From assembly GCF_001618425.1 (NCBI RefSeq), contig NZ_BDCU01000041.1:1-64000 (forward strand): a stretch of DNA of 64,000 nt, read 5' to 3'. This DNA is from Nocardia fusca NBRC 14340. Its GTDB lineage: Bacteria; Actinomycetota; Actinomycetes; Mycobacteriales; Mycobacteriaceae. Both the position numbers and the translations under genes were made by a program. The notes beneath the pieces were generated by a model. That model ran no database searches. It saw nothing but the letters and a program-made list of their open reading frames with translations, and had not been told where the DNA came from. Shown here one piece after another: positions 46,199 through 54,057 of this stretch; positions within the stretch are counted from its first letter, which is position 1; each line of letters begins with the position of its first letter.

Positions 46199-46441
46199 GA
46201 TGCCGTCCGGCACCGGACAGCCGGCCGTCACGCTGCGCTGACCCGGGCAGGGAAGCCGGGCCCTGGACGACGACCCATGGCCACACACGTTCCGGGCAGG
46301 GCCGCCGTTCGGTGGTCGAGATTTGCCGGCCGGTCCTCGACCGCAGTGCCCAGGCGGCCGAACGGGGAGCGGAGGGCTGGATACCTGTGTCCGGCCCACC
46401 GCTACTGCCGTGATGTGGCGTCATCGGCGAGGATGAAGCCC

Positions 46442-46939
46442 ATGACGATTTCCGCGCACGACAAGGCGTACCTGCGCCGTTGTGTCGACCTCGCCCGCGA
46501 GGCGCTGGCCGCCGGGGACGAGCCGTTCGGGTCGCTCCTGGTCGCCGCCACCGGCGAGGTGCTGTTCGAGGATCGCAACCGCGTGGCCGGCGGTGACCAC
46601 ACCCGGCATCCGGAATTCGAGATCTGCCGCTGGGCGGCCACCCACCTCACCCCGGCCGACCGCGCGGCGGCCACGGTGTACACCTCGGGCGAACACTGCC
46701 CGATGTGTTCGGCCGCCCACGGCTGGGTCGGACTCGGCCGCATTGTGTTCGCCACCTCGAGCGGTCGGCTCGCCGAATGGTTGCGCGAGTGGGGCGCCCC
46801 GGCGGCACCGGTGGCCGCCCTGCCGATCGCGGAGGTGGCTCCCGGTGTGGTCGCCGAGGGTCCGGCCCCCGAGTTCGAGCCGGAGATGCGTGCTCTCTAT
46901 CAGCGGTGTTTCGCCCCGGACGAGCCCGCCGCGCGGTGA
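46442..46939 (+). CDS. Nucleoside deaminase (CDA fold)
   Basis: A Zn-dependent deaminase of 165 residues. The active-site His and Glu are in HPEFE (56-60; HPE in place of the more common HAE), and the two zinc cysteines are C86 and C89 in SGEHCPMCSAAH, where the usual Glu-Pro-Cys reads Glu-His-Cys. Likely substrates are guanine, cytosine or related bases. GAGG is positioned 8-9 nt before ATG 46442, so this start is preferred to the ATG at 46433. It stands alone, ending just before the convergent methyltransferase gene. Confidence 0.85.
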   Translation: MTISAHDKAYLRRCVDLAREALAAGDEPFGSLLVAATGEVLFEDRNRVAGGDHTRHPEFEICRWAATHLTPADRAAATVYTSGEHCPMCSAAHGWVGLGRIVFATSSGRLAEWLREWGAPAAPVAALPIAEVAPGVVAEGPAPEFEPEMRALYQRCFAPDEPAAR

Positions 46940-46952
46940 TCCGCCGTCCGGC

Positions 46953-47597
46953 TCAGCGGCGCGCGCCGCTGCGCAACCAGGCGATATGACGTCCCGAGAT
47001 ATCGGCCGTGGTGAGCAGATCGAACCCGGTCTCCCCCGCCAGCCCGGCGGCGTGATCGATACCCACCACCGCCCAGGGAAACCAGTCCCCGGCCTCGGTG
47101 CGGGTTTCCAGCCGGATCTGCCGGATACCGATACCGGTGCCGGGACCGGAGAATTCGACAACGGCCAGGCCGCCCGGACGGAGCAGGCCGGCGACACGGC
47201 GCAGGATGCGATGCGGGTCGCCGCCGATCCCGATGTTCCCGTCGGCCAGTAGCGCGTAGTGCCACCGGCCGTCGCCGGGCAGCGGGCCGAAGATATCGCG
47301 GGCCACGGCCGGGGCGCCCCGGTGGCGGGTGACCGCGACCGCGGTGGGCGAGATATCGACGCCGAGCGCGATGACACCGCGGTGGCACAGCGCCTCCACC
47401 AACCGTCCCGGCCCGCAGCCGAGATCGACCGTCGGTCCGTCACAACACCCGACCAGGGCCGAATCCACATACCGGTCGGCGGCGGTGATCCGGGCACCGC
47501 CGAGCCAGCGGCGGGTCGGCAGCCGGGTGCGCGCGCCGTCGGTGGAACGGATCCAGCAGTCGCGGCCGGTCAGGGCCGGATCGAACCGGCCGATCAC
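46953..47597 (-). CDS. Class I SAM-dependent methyltransferase
   Basis: The 214-residue enzyme has motif I DLGCGPGRL (58-66), motif II-like VDISPTAVAV and the post-motif segment LADGNIGIGGDPHRILRRVAGLLRPGGLAVVEF (LLRPGGLAVVEF is the motif III strand). GTG 47597 overlaps the stop of the TIGR04282 gene by 4 bp (GTGA), so it is coupled to two glycosyltransferase genes. The substrate is likely the glycan or lipid they make. The start codon and the N-terminal 30 residues are family-like. Confidence 0.87.
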   Translation of the reverse strand: MIGRFDPALTGRDCWIRSTDGARTRLPTRRWLGGARITAADRYVDSALVGCCDGPTVDLGCGPGRLVEALCHRGVIALGVDISPTAVAVTRHRGAPAVARDIFGPLPGDGRWHYALLADGNIGIGGDPHRILRRVAGLLRPGGLAVVEFSGPGTGIGIRQIRLETRTEAGDWFPWAVVGIDHAAGLAGETGFDLLTTADISGRHIAWLRSGARR

Positions 47598-48328
47598 CGG
47601 GCGGCCCGCGCCGCGCCGAGTGCCGCCACCTCCGCGGCGAACCGCCCGGAACAGCCGGCGGCGACCCGCAGGACGTCGGCGTAGTGGTCGACATCGGTGA
47701 AGGCGGGCAGTAACCCGACCCGATATCCGTGGGCGCACAGGACGCCCCGGGTGCGGTCGCCAGTAGCCGCCGTGGACATGGGCACCTCCGCGAGCAGCCG
47801 GGCGGCCCGCGGATCGGACAGCCCCAGCCCCCACCAGCCGCCGTCGGTGGCGGGGCCCAGCAGCGCGTCGGCCCCGGCGGCCAGGGTGCGGACCGCGTGG
47901 GTGAGCACTCGCGGGCCGAGCTGGGGCGTATCCATCCCGATCTGCAACACCGGCAGGCCCGCCCGCGCGGTGTCGGCGTGGGCGTTGGCCAGCCGCACCG
48001 CGAAACCCGGGCCACGCTGCGGAACCACCTCGAAATCGGCCAGGCTGCGCGCTATCTCGCCGCCGAACTCCGCGGCGTCGAGGTCGCCGGTGAACGCGAC
48101 CACCCGGTGGGTGACCGGGCAGGCGCGCACCGCGTCGAGGGTGTCCAGCAGTGCGGCGGCCGCCAGCCGGGCCGCCTGCACCGGCGTCAGCGGCGGGGTC
48201 AGCCGGGTCTTGGCGTATCCGGCGACCGGTGCCTTGGCCACCACCAGCACTGCCACCGGCACGGGCGCACCACCGGGGCGGCCGTCGCCGTCCGGCACCG
48301 GCGCGGGCGGCCGGGCGGCCCGGTTCAC
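47594..48328 (-). CDS. TIGR04282-type glycosyltransferase (DUF2064)
   Basis: A 244-residue GT-A fold protein with the family start VLVVAKAPVAGYAKTRL (about 27-43, the nucleotide-binding PVAGYAKTRL), and MDTPQLGPRVL, GPATDGGWWGLGL as later marks (GPATDGGWWGLG). The name TIGR04282 comes from arsenosugar-associated clusters, but no arsenic gene is here. GTG 48328 overlaps the GT2 stop by 4 bp, and its own stop overlaps the methyltransferase start. In this setting it probably adds a sugar to a lipid-linked glycan begun by the GT2 protein. Confidence 0.87.
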   Translation of the reverse strand: MNRAARPPAPVPDGDGRPGGAPVPVAVLVVAKAPVAGYAKTRLTPPLTPVQAARLAAAALLDTLDAVRACPVTHRVVAFTGDLDAAEFGGEIARSLADFEVVPQRGPGFAVRLANAHADTARAGLPVLQIGMDTPQLGPRVLTHAVRTLAAGADALLGPATDGGWWGLGLSDPRAARLLAEVPMSTAATGDRTRGVLCAHGYRVGLLPAFTDVDHYADVLRVAAGCSGRFAAEVAALGAARAAR

Positions 48329-48996
48329 CGCAGGACCGCCAGGAAATCACGGGTCGCCCGCAGTGATCCCCGCGCCGTCCCCGATATCTTCGACCGCCCA
48401 CCGGCGCGCGCCCGGTAGCTGATATCGACCTCGCGCACGTCCCACTGCGCCGCGGCGGCGCGGACGAGCAGTTCCAGGGGATATCCGAAGCGATCGTGCA
48501 ACCGGCCCAGTGATTCCAGCCGCTCCCGGCCCGCGACCCGCATGGCGCCTATATCGTGCACCGGCAGCCCGTAGCGGCGGCGCAGCCGACCGGCGACGAC
48601 ACGGTTGCCGAGCCGGGTGTGCCACGGCCAGACCCCGCCGCGCACCGGACGGCGGCGGCCCACCGCGAGATCGGCGCCGGCGCGGATCTCGGCCACCAGC
48701 CGGGGTAGCTCCCCGGGATCCATCGATCCGTCACCGTCGAGGACGGCGACCAGTTCGGTGCGGGCCGCGGCGATACCGGCCTGCACCGCGGCCCCGTAAC
48801 CGGGGCGCGGTTCGGTGATCACCCGGGCGCCGTATCCGATCGCGACGGCGGCGGTGTCGTCGGTCGACCCGTTGTCGACGACGATCGGCTGATACCCGGC
48901 CGGAAGCGCCGCCAGCACCGCCGGCAACGCCTCGGCTTCGTTGCGGCACGGGATGACCACGGTGACACCGGCCGGTTCGCGATGCTCTGTCGGCAT
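48325..48996 (-). CDS. Family 2 glycosyltransferase (polyprenyl-phosphate glycosyltransferase-like)
   Basis: The 223-residue GT2 enzyme has VTVVIPCRNEAEALP at the start (IPCRNEA at 15-21), DNGSTDDT, and the metal-binding DGDGSMD (87-93), then FGYPLELLVRAAAAQWDVREVDISYRAR and GGRSKISGT typical of the DPM1/polyprenyl-phosphate branch (RAGGRSKISGT). No C-terminal membrane spans follow, so it is the soluble form. ATG 48996 lies 115 bp from the divergent membrane-protein start. It heads the coupled trio GT2, TIGR04282 and methyltransferase. Confidence 0.88.
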   Translation of the reverse strand: MPTEHREPAGVTVVIPCRNEAEALPAVLAALPAGYQPIVVDNGSTDDTAAVAIGYGARVITEPRPGYGAAVQAGIAAARTELVAVLDGDGSMDPGELPRLVAEIRAGADLAVGRRRPVRGGVWPWHTRLGNRVVAGRLRRRYGLPVHDIGAMRVAGRERLESLGRLHDRFGYPLELLVRAAAAQWDVREVDISYRARAGGRSKISGTARGSLRATRDFLAVLR

Positions 48997-49110
48997 GGGT
49001 GCCACGCTAAGCCCACAGCGGCGGAAATCCGGTGACAAAACCATGACGTCGTCTCCGAATTTGCTGGTCAATACGCTGACCCCGGACCGGACCGGCCTAG
49101 GGTGACCTCT

Positions 49111-50535
49111 GTGCCGGAGCTGATCGACATCGCCGACCACCGCACCCGATTCCGGGGCGAGCTGCTCGGCGCCGTGAGCGCGGCGCTGTTGGTGGCAATC
49201 GCGTTCACCGTTCCGCAACTGGCCGGCGAATCGTGGCGCCGCAGTCTGTTCGCCGCCGCCGCGCCCATTTTCGGCCACTGGTCGCCGCATATCGGCTGGG
49301 GCACCCTCCCCGCACTGATGCTGTCGGCGGTGGTGGTCGCCCAGGGCCCGGCGCTGGCCGGCCGGCTCCCCTGGCGGCGGCTGCTCACCGTCGGTTATCT
49401 CACCGCGGTGGGGTGGGCGTTCGCACTCGCCCTGGTGGATGGGTGGCGGCGGGGTTTCACCGCGCGGCTCGCCGACGGCCACGAGTATCCGGCCGAGGTG
49501 CCCGGAGTGACCGATATCCCGGCGATGCTGGACTCGTTCGCCGGCCGGATCGTCGACGGACAACCGGACTCCTGGACCACGCACGTCTCCGGCCATCCGC
49601 CCGGCGCGCTGCTGTTCTTCGTCGTGCTCGACCGGATAGGCCTGGGTGGACCCACCTGGGCGGGGATCGTCTGTGTCCTGGCGGGATGCAGCGCGCCGAT
49701 CGCGGTGGCGGTCGCGTTGCGCGCTCTGGGCGCCGAGGACCGCGCCCGCCGGGCACTGCCGTTCCTGGTGCTCGCGCCGGCGGCCATCTGGATCGCGGTA
49801 TCCGCCGACGCCCTCTTCGCCGGGGTCACGGCGTGGGCGGTGGCGCTGCTCGCCGTCGCCGCGGGCACGCGATGCGCCCACTTCGCCGGGAGCGCACCGG
49901 CGCCCGGGATCGACCGGCCGCCCGTTCCGGGGCCCGCTCCCCTTACGGCCCGCCGGACCGCGATACCGGTCGCGTTCGCGGCCGGGGTGCTGTTCGGCTT
50001 CGGGATCTACCTGAACTACGGCCTGATCCTGATGGGCCTGCTCGCCGTCGCGGTGCTGCTCGGCGCCCGCACGGCGCGGCCGCTGCTGCCCGCCGTACTG
50101 GGCGCGCTGGTCGTGGTGACCGGTTTCACGGCCGCCGGATTCTGGTGGCTCGACGGCTATCACCTGGTGGTCGAACGCTACTACCAGGGGATCGCCACCA
50201 CTCGCCCGTACGGGTACTGGTGGTGGGGCAATCTCGCCGCCACGGTCTGCGCGGTCGGGCTCGCGACGGCGGCGGCGCTCGCGCGGGCGCTGTCGCCCTC
50301 CCGGCTACGGACACTCGATCCGGCCGCACTGCTGGTCGCCGCCGCCGTCTGCGCTGTCGCCGCCGCCGACCTCAGCGGGTTGAGCAAGGCGGAGACCGAA
50401 CGGATCTGGCTGCCGTTCGATATATGGCTGCTCGCGGCGACGGCGTTCCTGCCGCGCGAGCACGTCCGCCCCTGGCTCGCCGTCCAGGCCGCCGGGGCCC
50501 TGCTGCTGATCCATCTGCTGCTGACGAATTGGTGA
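49111..50535 (+). CDS. Polytopic membrane protein, GT-C-like
   Basis: The protein of about 474 residues has ten to twelve spans. The extracytoplasmic loops include TTHVSGHPPGALLFFVVLDRIG and DGYHLVVERYYQGIATTRPYGYWWWGN (HPPG and RPYGYWWW stand out). The layout and linkage to a GT2/GT/methyltransferase set suggest a GT-C glycosyltransferase that uses polyprenyl-phosphate sugars, or a glycan exporter. GTG 49111 with an upstream TAGGGTGA is preferred, but GTG 49102 is possible. No close family could be named. It is followed after 7 bp by a truncated kinase gene. Confidence 0.72.
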   Translation: MPELIDIADHRTRFRGELLGAVSAALLVAIAFTVPQLAGESWRRSLFAAAAPIFGHWSPHIGWGTLPALMLSAVVVAQGPALAGRLPWRRLLTVGYLTAVGWAFALALVDGWRRGFTARLADGHEYPAEVPGVTDIPAMLDSFAGRIVDGQPDSWTTHVSGHPPGALLFFVVLDRIGLGGPTWAGIVCVLAGCSAPIAVAVALRALGAEDRARRALPFLVLAPAAIWIAVSADALFAGVTAWAVALLAVAAGTRCAHFAGSAPAPGIDRPPVPGPAPLTARRTAIPVAFAAGVLFGFGIYLNYGLILMGLLAVAVLLGARTARPLLPAVLGALVVVTGFTAAGFWWLDGYHLVVERYYQGIATTRPYGYWWWGNLAATVCAVGLATAAALARALSPSRLRTLDPAALLVAAAVCAVAAADLSGLSKAETERIWLPFDIWLLAATAFLPREHVRPWLAVQAAGALLLIHLLLTNW

Positions 50536-50542
50536 GGCATCC

Positions 50543-51307
50543 ATGTGCATACCCGTGCTCGATGACCTGCCGGAGACCATCGGCTCCACACTGGCCTGCG
50601 CACTACCCGTGGTGGCAGCGGGCGTCCTGGCGCTACGCGTGCTCCGCGATCGTTCGCTCACCGCGAGTACGGCGGTACTGGCGCTCCTCCCGACCCTGGC
50701 CGCGCTGGCCGGTATCACCGGGGCGAGCGGGCTGACGGTCACCGCCGAGTTCCGGCGCACCTCCATCGTATTGCTGCTGGTCGCCGCGGTCACCGTACCG
50801 GCCGCCGTGCTACTGGGCCGGGATTGGTCTCGGAAGAGAGCGCGGGAGAATCTGATTCGCGAACAAGCCCACGCGGCCGAACAGTCGCGGCGCGCCCTGC
50901 TGGCCTGGGTGAGCCACGATCTGCGGACCCCACTCGGCACGATCCGGGCCGTGGCCGAGGCCCTCGACCACGAGGCGGTCGCCGACCCGGCCGATATCGC
51001 CCGGTACGCCGAGCGGATCGGCCGGGAGATCCAGCGGCTGTCCCGGATGGCCGACGATCTGTTCGAGATATCGAAGAGCTCGTCGAGCGTCCCGCGCCGC
51101 GACCTCGAACCGCTGGACCTGCACGAACTCATCGACGAGATCTACCCCGCCCAGCGCGCCACCGCCGATCGCGCCGGAATCGGTTCCCCCGCGAGCCGGC
51201 CCGCCCCGCCACGGCCCGCCGCCGCCGACGACCCGCCCCCGGGAGGCAACCGGCGGGTCCGGCCGGAACCGTACGACGGCGTGGCACCGACCACCGGATG
51301 GAGTTGA
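50543..51307 (+). pseudogene. Histidine kinase lacking the ATPase domain
   Basis: The 254-residue product has two or three spans (about 15-92), a linker and a HisKA domain with phospho-acceptor SHDLRTP (124-130) and DDLFEISKSSSS. It then reaches the point where HATPase should begin (ATADRAGIG), but the sequence turns into a Pro/Arg-rich tail and stops. All ATP-binding motifs are missing. GGTGAGG lies 5 nt before ATG 50543, so it may still be translated. A deletion between here and the deacetylase gene is the simplest explanation; a functional regulator of another kinase is possible but unproven. Confidence 0.7.
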
Positions 51308-51311
51308 TCGC

Positions 51312-52220
51312 ATGGACAAGAAGATTCAGGTGGCCCTCGGCATCGATGTCGATTCCTGCGCCGGCTGGCTCGGTTCCTACGGGGGCCAGGATTCGCCCAA
51401 CGATATGCAGCGGGGCGTGTTCGCCGGCGAAGTCGGTGTGCCGCGCATGCTGCGGCTGTTCGAGCGACGCGGTCTCCGGACCACCTGGTTCTGGCCCGGG
51501 CATTCCCTCGAGACCTTTCCCGCGCAGGCACGCCGGTGTGTCGAGGCGGGACACGAGATCGGCGCCCACGGGTACAGCCACGAGAACCCGCGGGCGCTCA
51601 CGCCCCAGCAGGAACGCGATGTCATGTCCAGATGTGTGGAGCTCATCGAACAACTCAGTGGCCGCCGGCCGCTGGGCTATGTCGCGCCGTGGTGGGAGAT
51701 GAGCGAGCACACCGCGTCCATCCTCGCCGACTACGGGTTCTCCTACGACCATTCGCAGAACTACAACGATTTCGTTCCCTTCTACGCCCGCGTCGGTGAC
51801 ACCTGGACGCCCATCGACACCTCCGGTCCCGCCGCGGCCTGGATGAAACCGCTCGTGCACGGACACGAGATCGACCTGGTCGAGTTCTGCGGCAACTGGT
51901 ACGTCGACGACCTGCCGCCGATGATGTTCATCAAGGCACATCCCAACTCGCACGGATTCGTCGCGCCGCGCGCGATCGAGCAGATGTGGAACGACCAGTT
52001 CGACTGGGTGTACCGGGAACTGGACTACGCCGTCATCCCGGTCACTCTGCATCCCGACGTTTCCGGGCGGCCGCAGGTACTGCTCGTGCTGGAACGCCTG
52101 CTGGACCGCTGGGCGGGCTTCGACGGCGTCGAGTTCGTCACGATGGCCGAGGCGGCGGCTGAATTCCGCGCGCGCTATCCATTCGAGCGCCCGGACCGGC
52201 CGGAATGTGTCGGCCGGTGA
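51312..52220 (+). CDS. NodB-family polysaccharide deacetylase, PgdA/PuuE-like
   Basis: The 302-residue protein has no signal peptide. The deacetylase motifs are DVDSCAGWLGSYGG (catalytic DxD-type Asp at about 12-14) and HGYSHENP (metal His pair); later AHPNSH and TLHPDVSGRP complete the active site (TLHPDVSG). The lack of a signal and the opening KIQVALGIDVDS match the PuuE/HpPgdA branch, which also includes allantoinases and peptidoglycan deacetylases. ATG 51312 follows GGAG at 8 nt. It sits right after the truncated kinase and before the AT-richer segment, so its native partner may have been lost. Confidence 0.85.
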   Translation: MDKKIQVALGIDVDSCAGWLGSYGGQDSPNDMQRGVFAGEVGVPRMLRLFERRGLRTTWFWPGHSLETFPAQARRCVEAGHEIGAHGYSHENPRALTPQQERDVMSRCVELIEQLSGRRPLGYVAPWWEMSEHTASILADYGFSYDHSQNYNDFVPFYARVGDTWTPIDTSGPAAAWMKPLVHGHEIDLVEFCGNWYVDDLPPMMFIKAHPNSHGFVAPRAIEQMWNDQFDWVYRELDYAVIPVTLHPDVSGRPQVLLVLERLLDRWAGFDGVEFVTMAEAAAEFRARYPFERPDRPECVGR

Positions 52221-52315
52221 ACGCGTCGGTCATGGGTCCGGTCGTCTGCAACCGGGCACCGGAGGTGGCGAGCTCGCGCACGAGATGTCGTTGGCCGGGG
52301 TCGCACCGCATGGTG
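52221..52315 (-). pseudogene. Possible 5' fragment of a gene coupled to the PLP enzyme
   Basis: Four bases after the PLP enzyme's stop, an ATG (52309) opens a frame reading MRCDPGQRHLVRELATSGAR, then LQTTGPMTDAFTGRH. It runs only about 30 codons before entering sequence antisense to the deacetylase gene and stops at 52138. The short gap and protein-like start suggest a gene cut by a deletion. I cannot name the family. Confidence 0.35.
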
Positions 52316-53512
52316 TCAAAAGTGCTCGTGAAGGTAGGAATCGATCGCTTTGTGCGAGATGTTGCCACCGGTGACGACCGTGAGAACTTTCTTGCCACGG
52401 AGGTCGTAGTCGTCGAAAACTCCTCGTACCGTTCCGTCGTTGTGCAGAATTGCCATCGGTCCCACGGCGCCGGCTGCTTCCACCGGGTGACCCATGGCAT
52501 CGGAGAGTAGGACCACCCCGCGTGCGATATCGGAATCCGAAACCGTGATGATGTCGTCGATCCCGGTCCTTATCTGGTCGAACAGGTGAGCGGGTACGGT
52601 CTCGACTTTCATGGCCTCGGCGATTGTGGTGGCTTCGGCGGTGCGCGGCGCACCCGCCTGTAGCGACCTCGCGAGGGTGGCCGAGTCGGCGGGGCAAGCG
52701 CCCAGTACCAGATATCGACGACCCGACAATTGCTCGAACTCGCGGACGACCTGCGCGCCGGTCATGATGGTTCCACCCCCGCCGGGCAACACGATTGCGT
52801 GGGCATCGGGGTGCTGAGTCAGCATTTCGTGCACAACGGTTCCCAAGGCGGCGACCGAATCCGGTGCGTCGACATCCAAGAGATGTGAATCGGTTTCGCG
52901 GACGAACTGTTTGGCATGATCGTAGGCTTCGTCCCAAGTCTCGCCGTGCCGCAGAACGGTCGCACCGTAGTGTTCGAGCTTGGTGACCTTGAGTTGAGAA
53001 GTGCCGCGTGGTACTACCACAGTCAACGGCGTCCCGGACTGCTGACAGGATCTGGCATAAGCAATGCCATGGTTACCGGAAGATGCGATAACACATCGCG
53101 TCCCCGGTGCCAGGCCCGCCACTTGATGACGCAGCAGACGTGCGGCCCGATCCTTGATCGAGCCCGTGTCCGGAGAAAAGTTTTCCAGCGCGAGGTGCAG
53201 ATCCACCGGAGTCCGCCAGTCGAGATCCCTACTCAGACTGACTATTCGAGTCAGTGGAAGACCGGATTCGGCAACGAGTCTCAGCGCCTCCCAACGCTGA
53301 CCGATCGTCGGGGCGAGCAATTGCACCGATGGTATCTTCTCGCGGGCAACGGCCTCGGTCTCCCGATGCGAGGCAGCAGCAACGCTCAGCGGATCGGCTG
53401 TCCCCCTTCTGATGCGGGACCCGAGGATACTCGCCGCTCCGGTCGCAGCTTCGCGCATTCGGGTGGCAGCCTCCAGAACCGCTCGAACTATGCCGTCGCT
53501 CATCGGCGCCAT
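52316..53512 (-). CDS. PLP-dependent threonine dehydratase-like (fold type II) enzyme
   Basis: The 398-residue protein has the fold-type-II PLP lysine in GSIKDRAAR (K120), the SSGNHG loop (144-149), a glycine-rich phosphate cradle LPGGGGTIMTG and VTGGNISH near the end. These mark the threonine dehydratase/serine racemase/diaminopropionate lyase superfamily. An atypical 90-residue N-terminal region precedes the catalytic domain. ATG 53512 is the likely start, with an alternative GTG at 53629; none has a good ribosome binding site. Codon use is less GC-biased than in neighbours. It lies next to an ATPase-LuxR regulator in a segment flanked by gene fragments. Confidence 0.8.
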   Translation of the reverse strand: MAPMSDGIVRAVLEAATRMREAATGAASILGSRIRRGTADPLSVAAASHRETEAVAREKIPSVQLLAPTIGQRWEALRLVAESGLPLTRIVSLSRDLDWRTPVDLHLALENFSPDTGSIKDRAARLLRHQVAGLAPGTRCVIASSGNHGIAYARSCQQSGTPLTVVVPRGTSQLKVTKLEHYGATVLRHGETWDEAYDHAKQFVRETDSHLLDVDAPDSVAALGTVVHEMLTQHPDAHAIVLPGGGGTIMTGAQVVREFEQLSGRRYLVLGACPADSATLARSLQAGAPRTAEATTIAEAMKVETVPAHLFDQIRTGIDDIITVSDSDIARGVVLLSDAMGHPVEAAGAVGPMAILHNDGTVRGVFDDYDLRGKKVLTVVTGGNISHKAIDSYLHEHF

Positions 53513-53629
53513 ATCACGCCCCGTGAGCGAATGATACCTGCCACCCGGGGACAGCCGAACATACCACCGAAAACTCTGCTCGGAGGGCCGAACGGGGAGC
53601 AAGAATTCCGTTTCGTGGTCGAATAACAC

Positions 53630-54057
53630 ATTCTTTCGATACGTTGCGCGAGCTCGTTCAAATTCTGGTTCATCCTATTTCTTGGATAGTGGTATCCCGC
53701 TGATCGCTCCCCTGCGTGCCGACACATCGGTCACCGCGATCGACATTCCCCTCAGGAGTCCGAGCGGCGTGAAGGGGGCGAAAGATATAACGCCGATGCG
53801 GCAAAGATTCGCTACGTGTGCGGAGCGGGCACCCTCTATAAGAAAACTTTCCGGCCCTAGATCTTTCGGCCCTCACAAACAGTAATCGTCTGCTAATCGA
53901 GATGATCCGGCATCCGTATAGTCGTAGGGCATACCTATATGCCTACCTACTGCATAACCGATACCGTCCACTCTGCCCGTGAACGGAACCGGCCTGATCG
54001 GTTTCCTGCAACGCGAGAGGTGCCCCAGGCACCTCAGTTCGGAACAGCAGAACAACG
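53630..54057. other. AT-richer intergenic region
   Basis: About 430-550 bp between the PLP gene and the LuxR stop contain no credible gene. The base composition is visibly lower in G+C than the rest of the window (CCTATTTCTTGGATAG). A near-palindrome at 53924-53946 is described separately. Confidence 0.6.
53924..53946. promoter_or_regulatory. Inverted repeat GTAGGGCATA/TATGCCTAC
   Basis: GTAGGGCATA and TATGCCTAC are complementary except for one extra G, separated by CCTA. It lies 400 bp before the PLP enzyme and 110 bp after the LuxR stop. It could be an operator for the PLP gene or a weak terminator of the LuxR gene. Confidence 0.4.

Noticed and set aside
47594..48328. Arsenosugar biosynthesis as the function of the TIGR04282 gene
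   Set aside because: No arsenic radical-SAM or arsenite methyltransferase gene is nearby; the name reflects only the family's first context.
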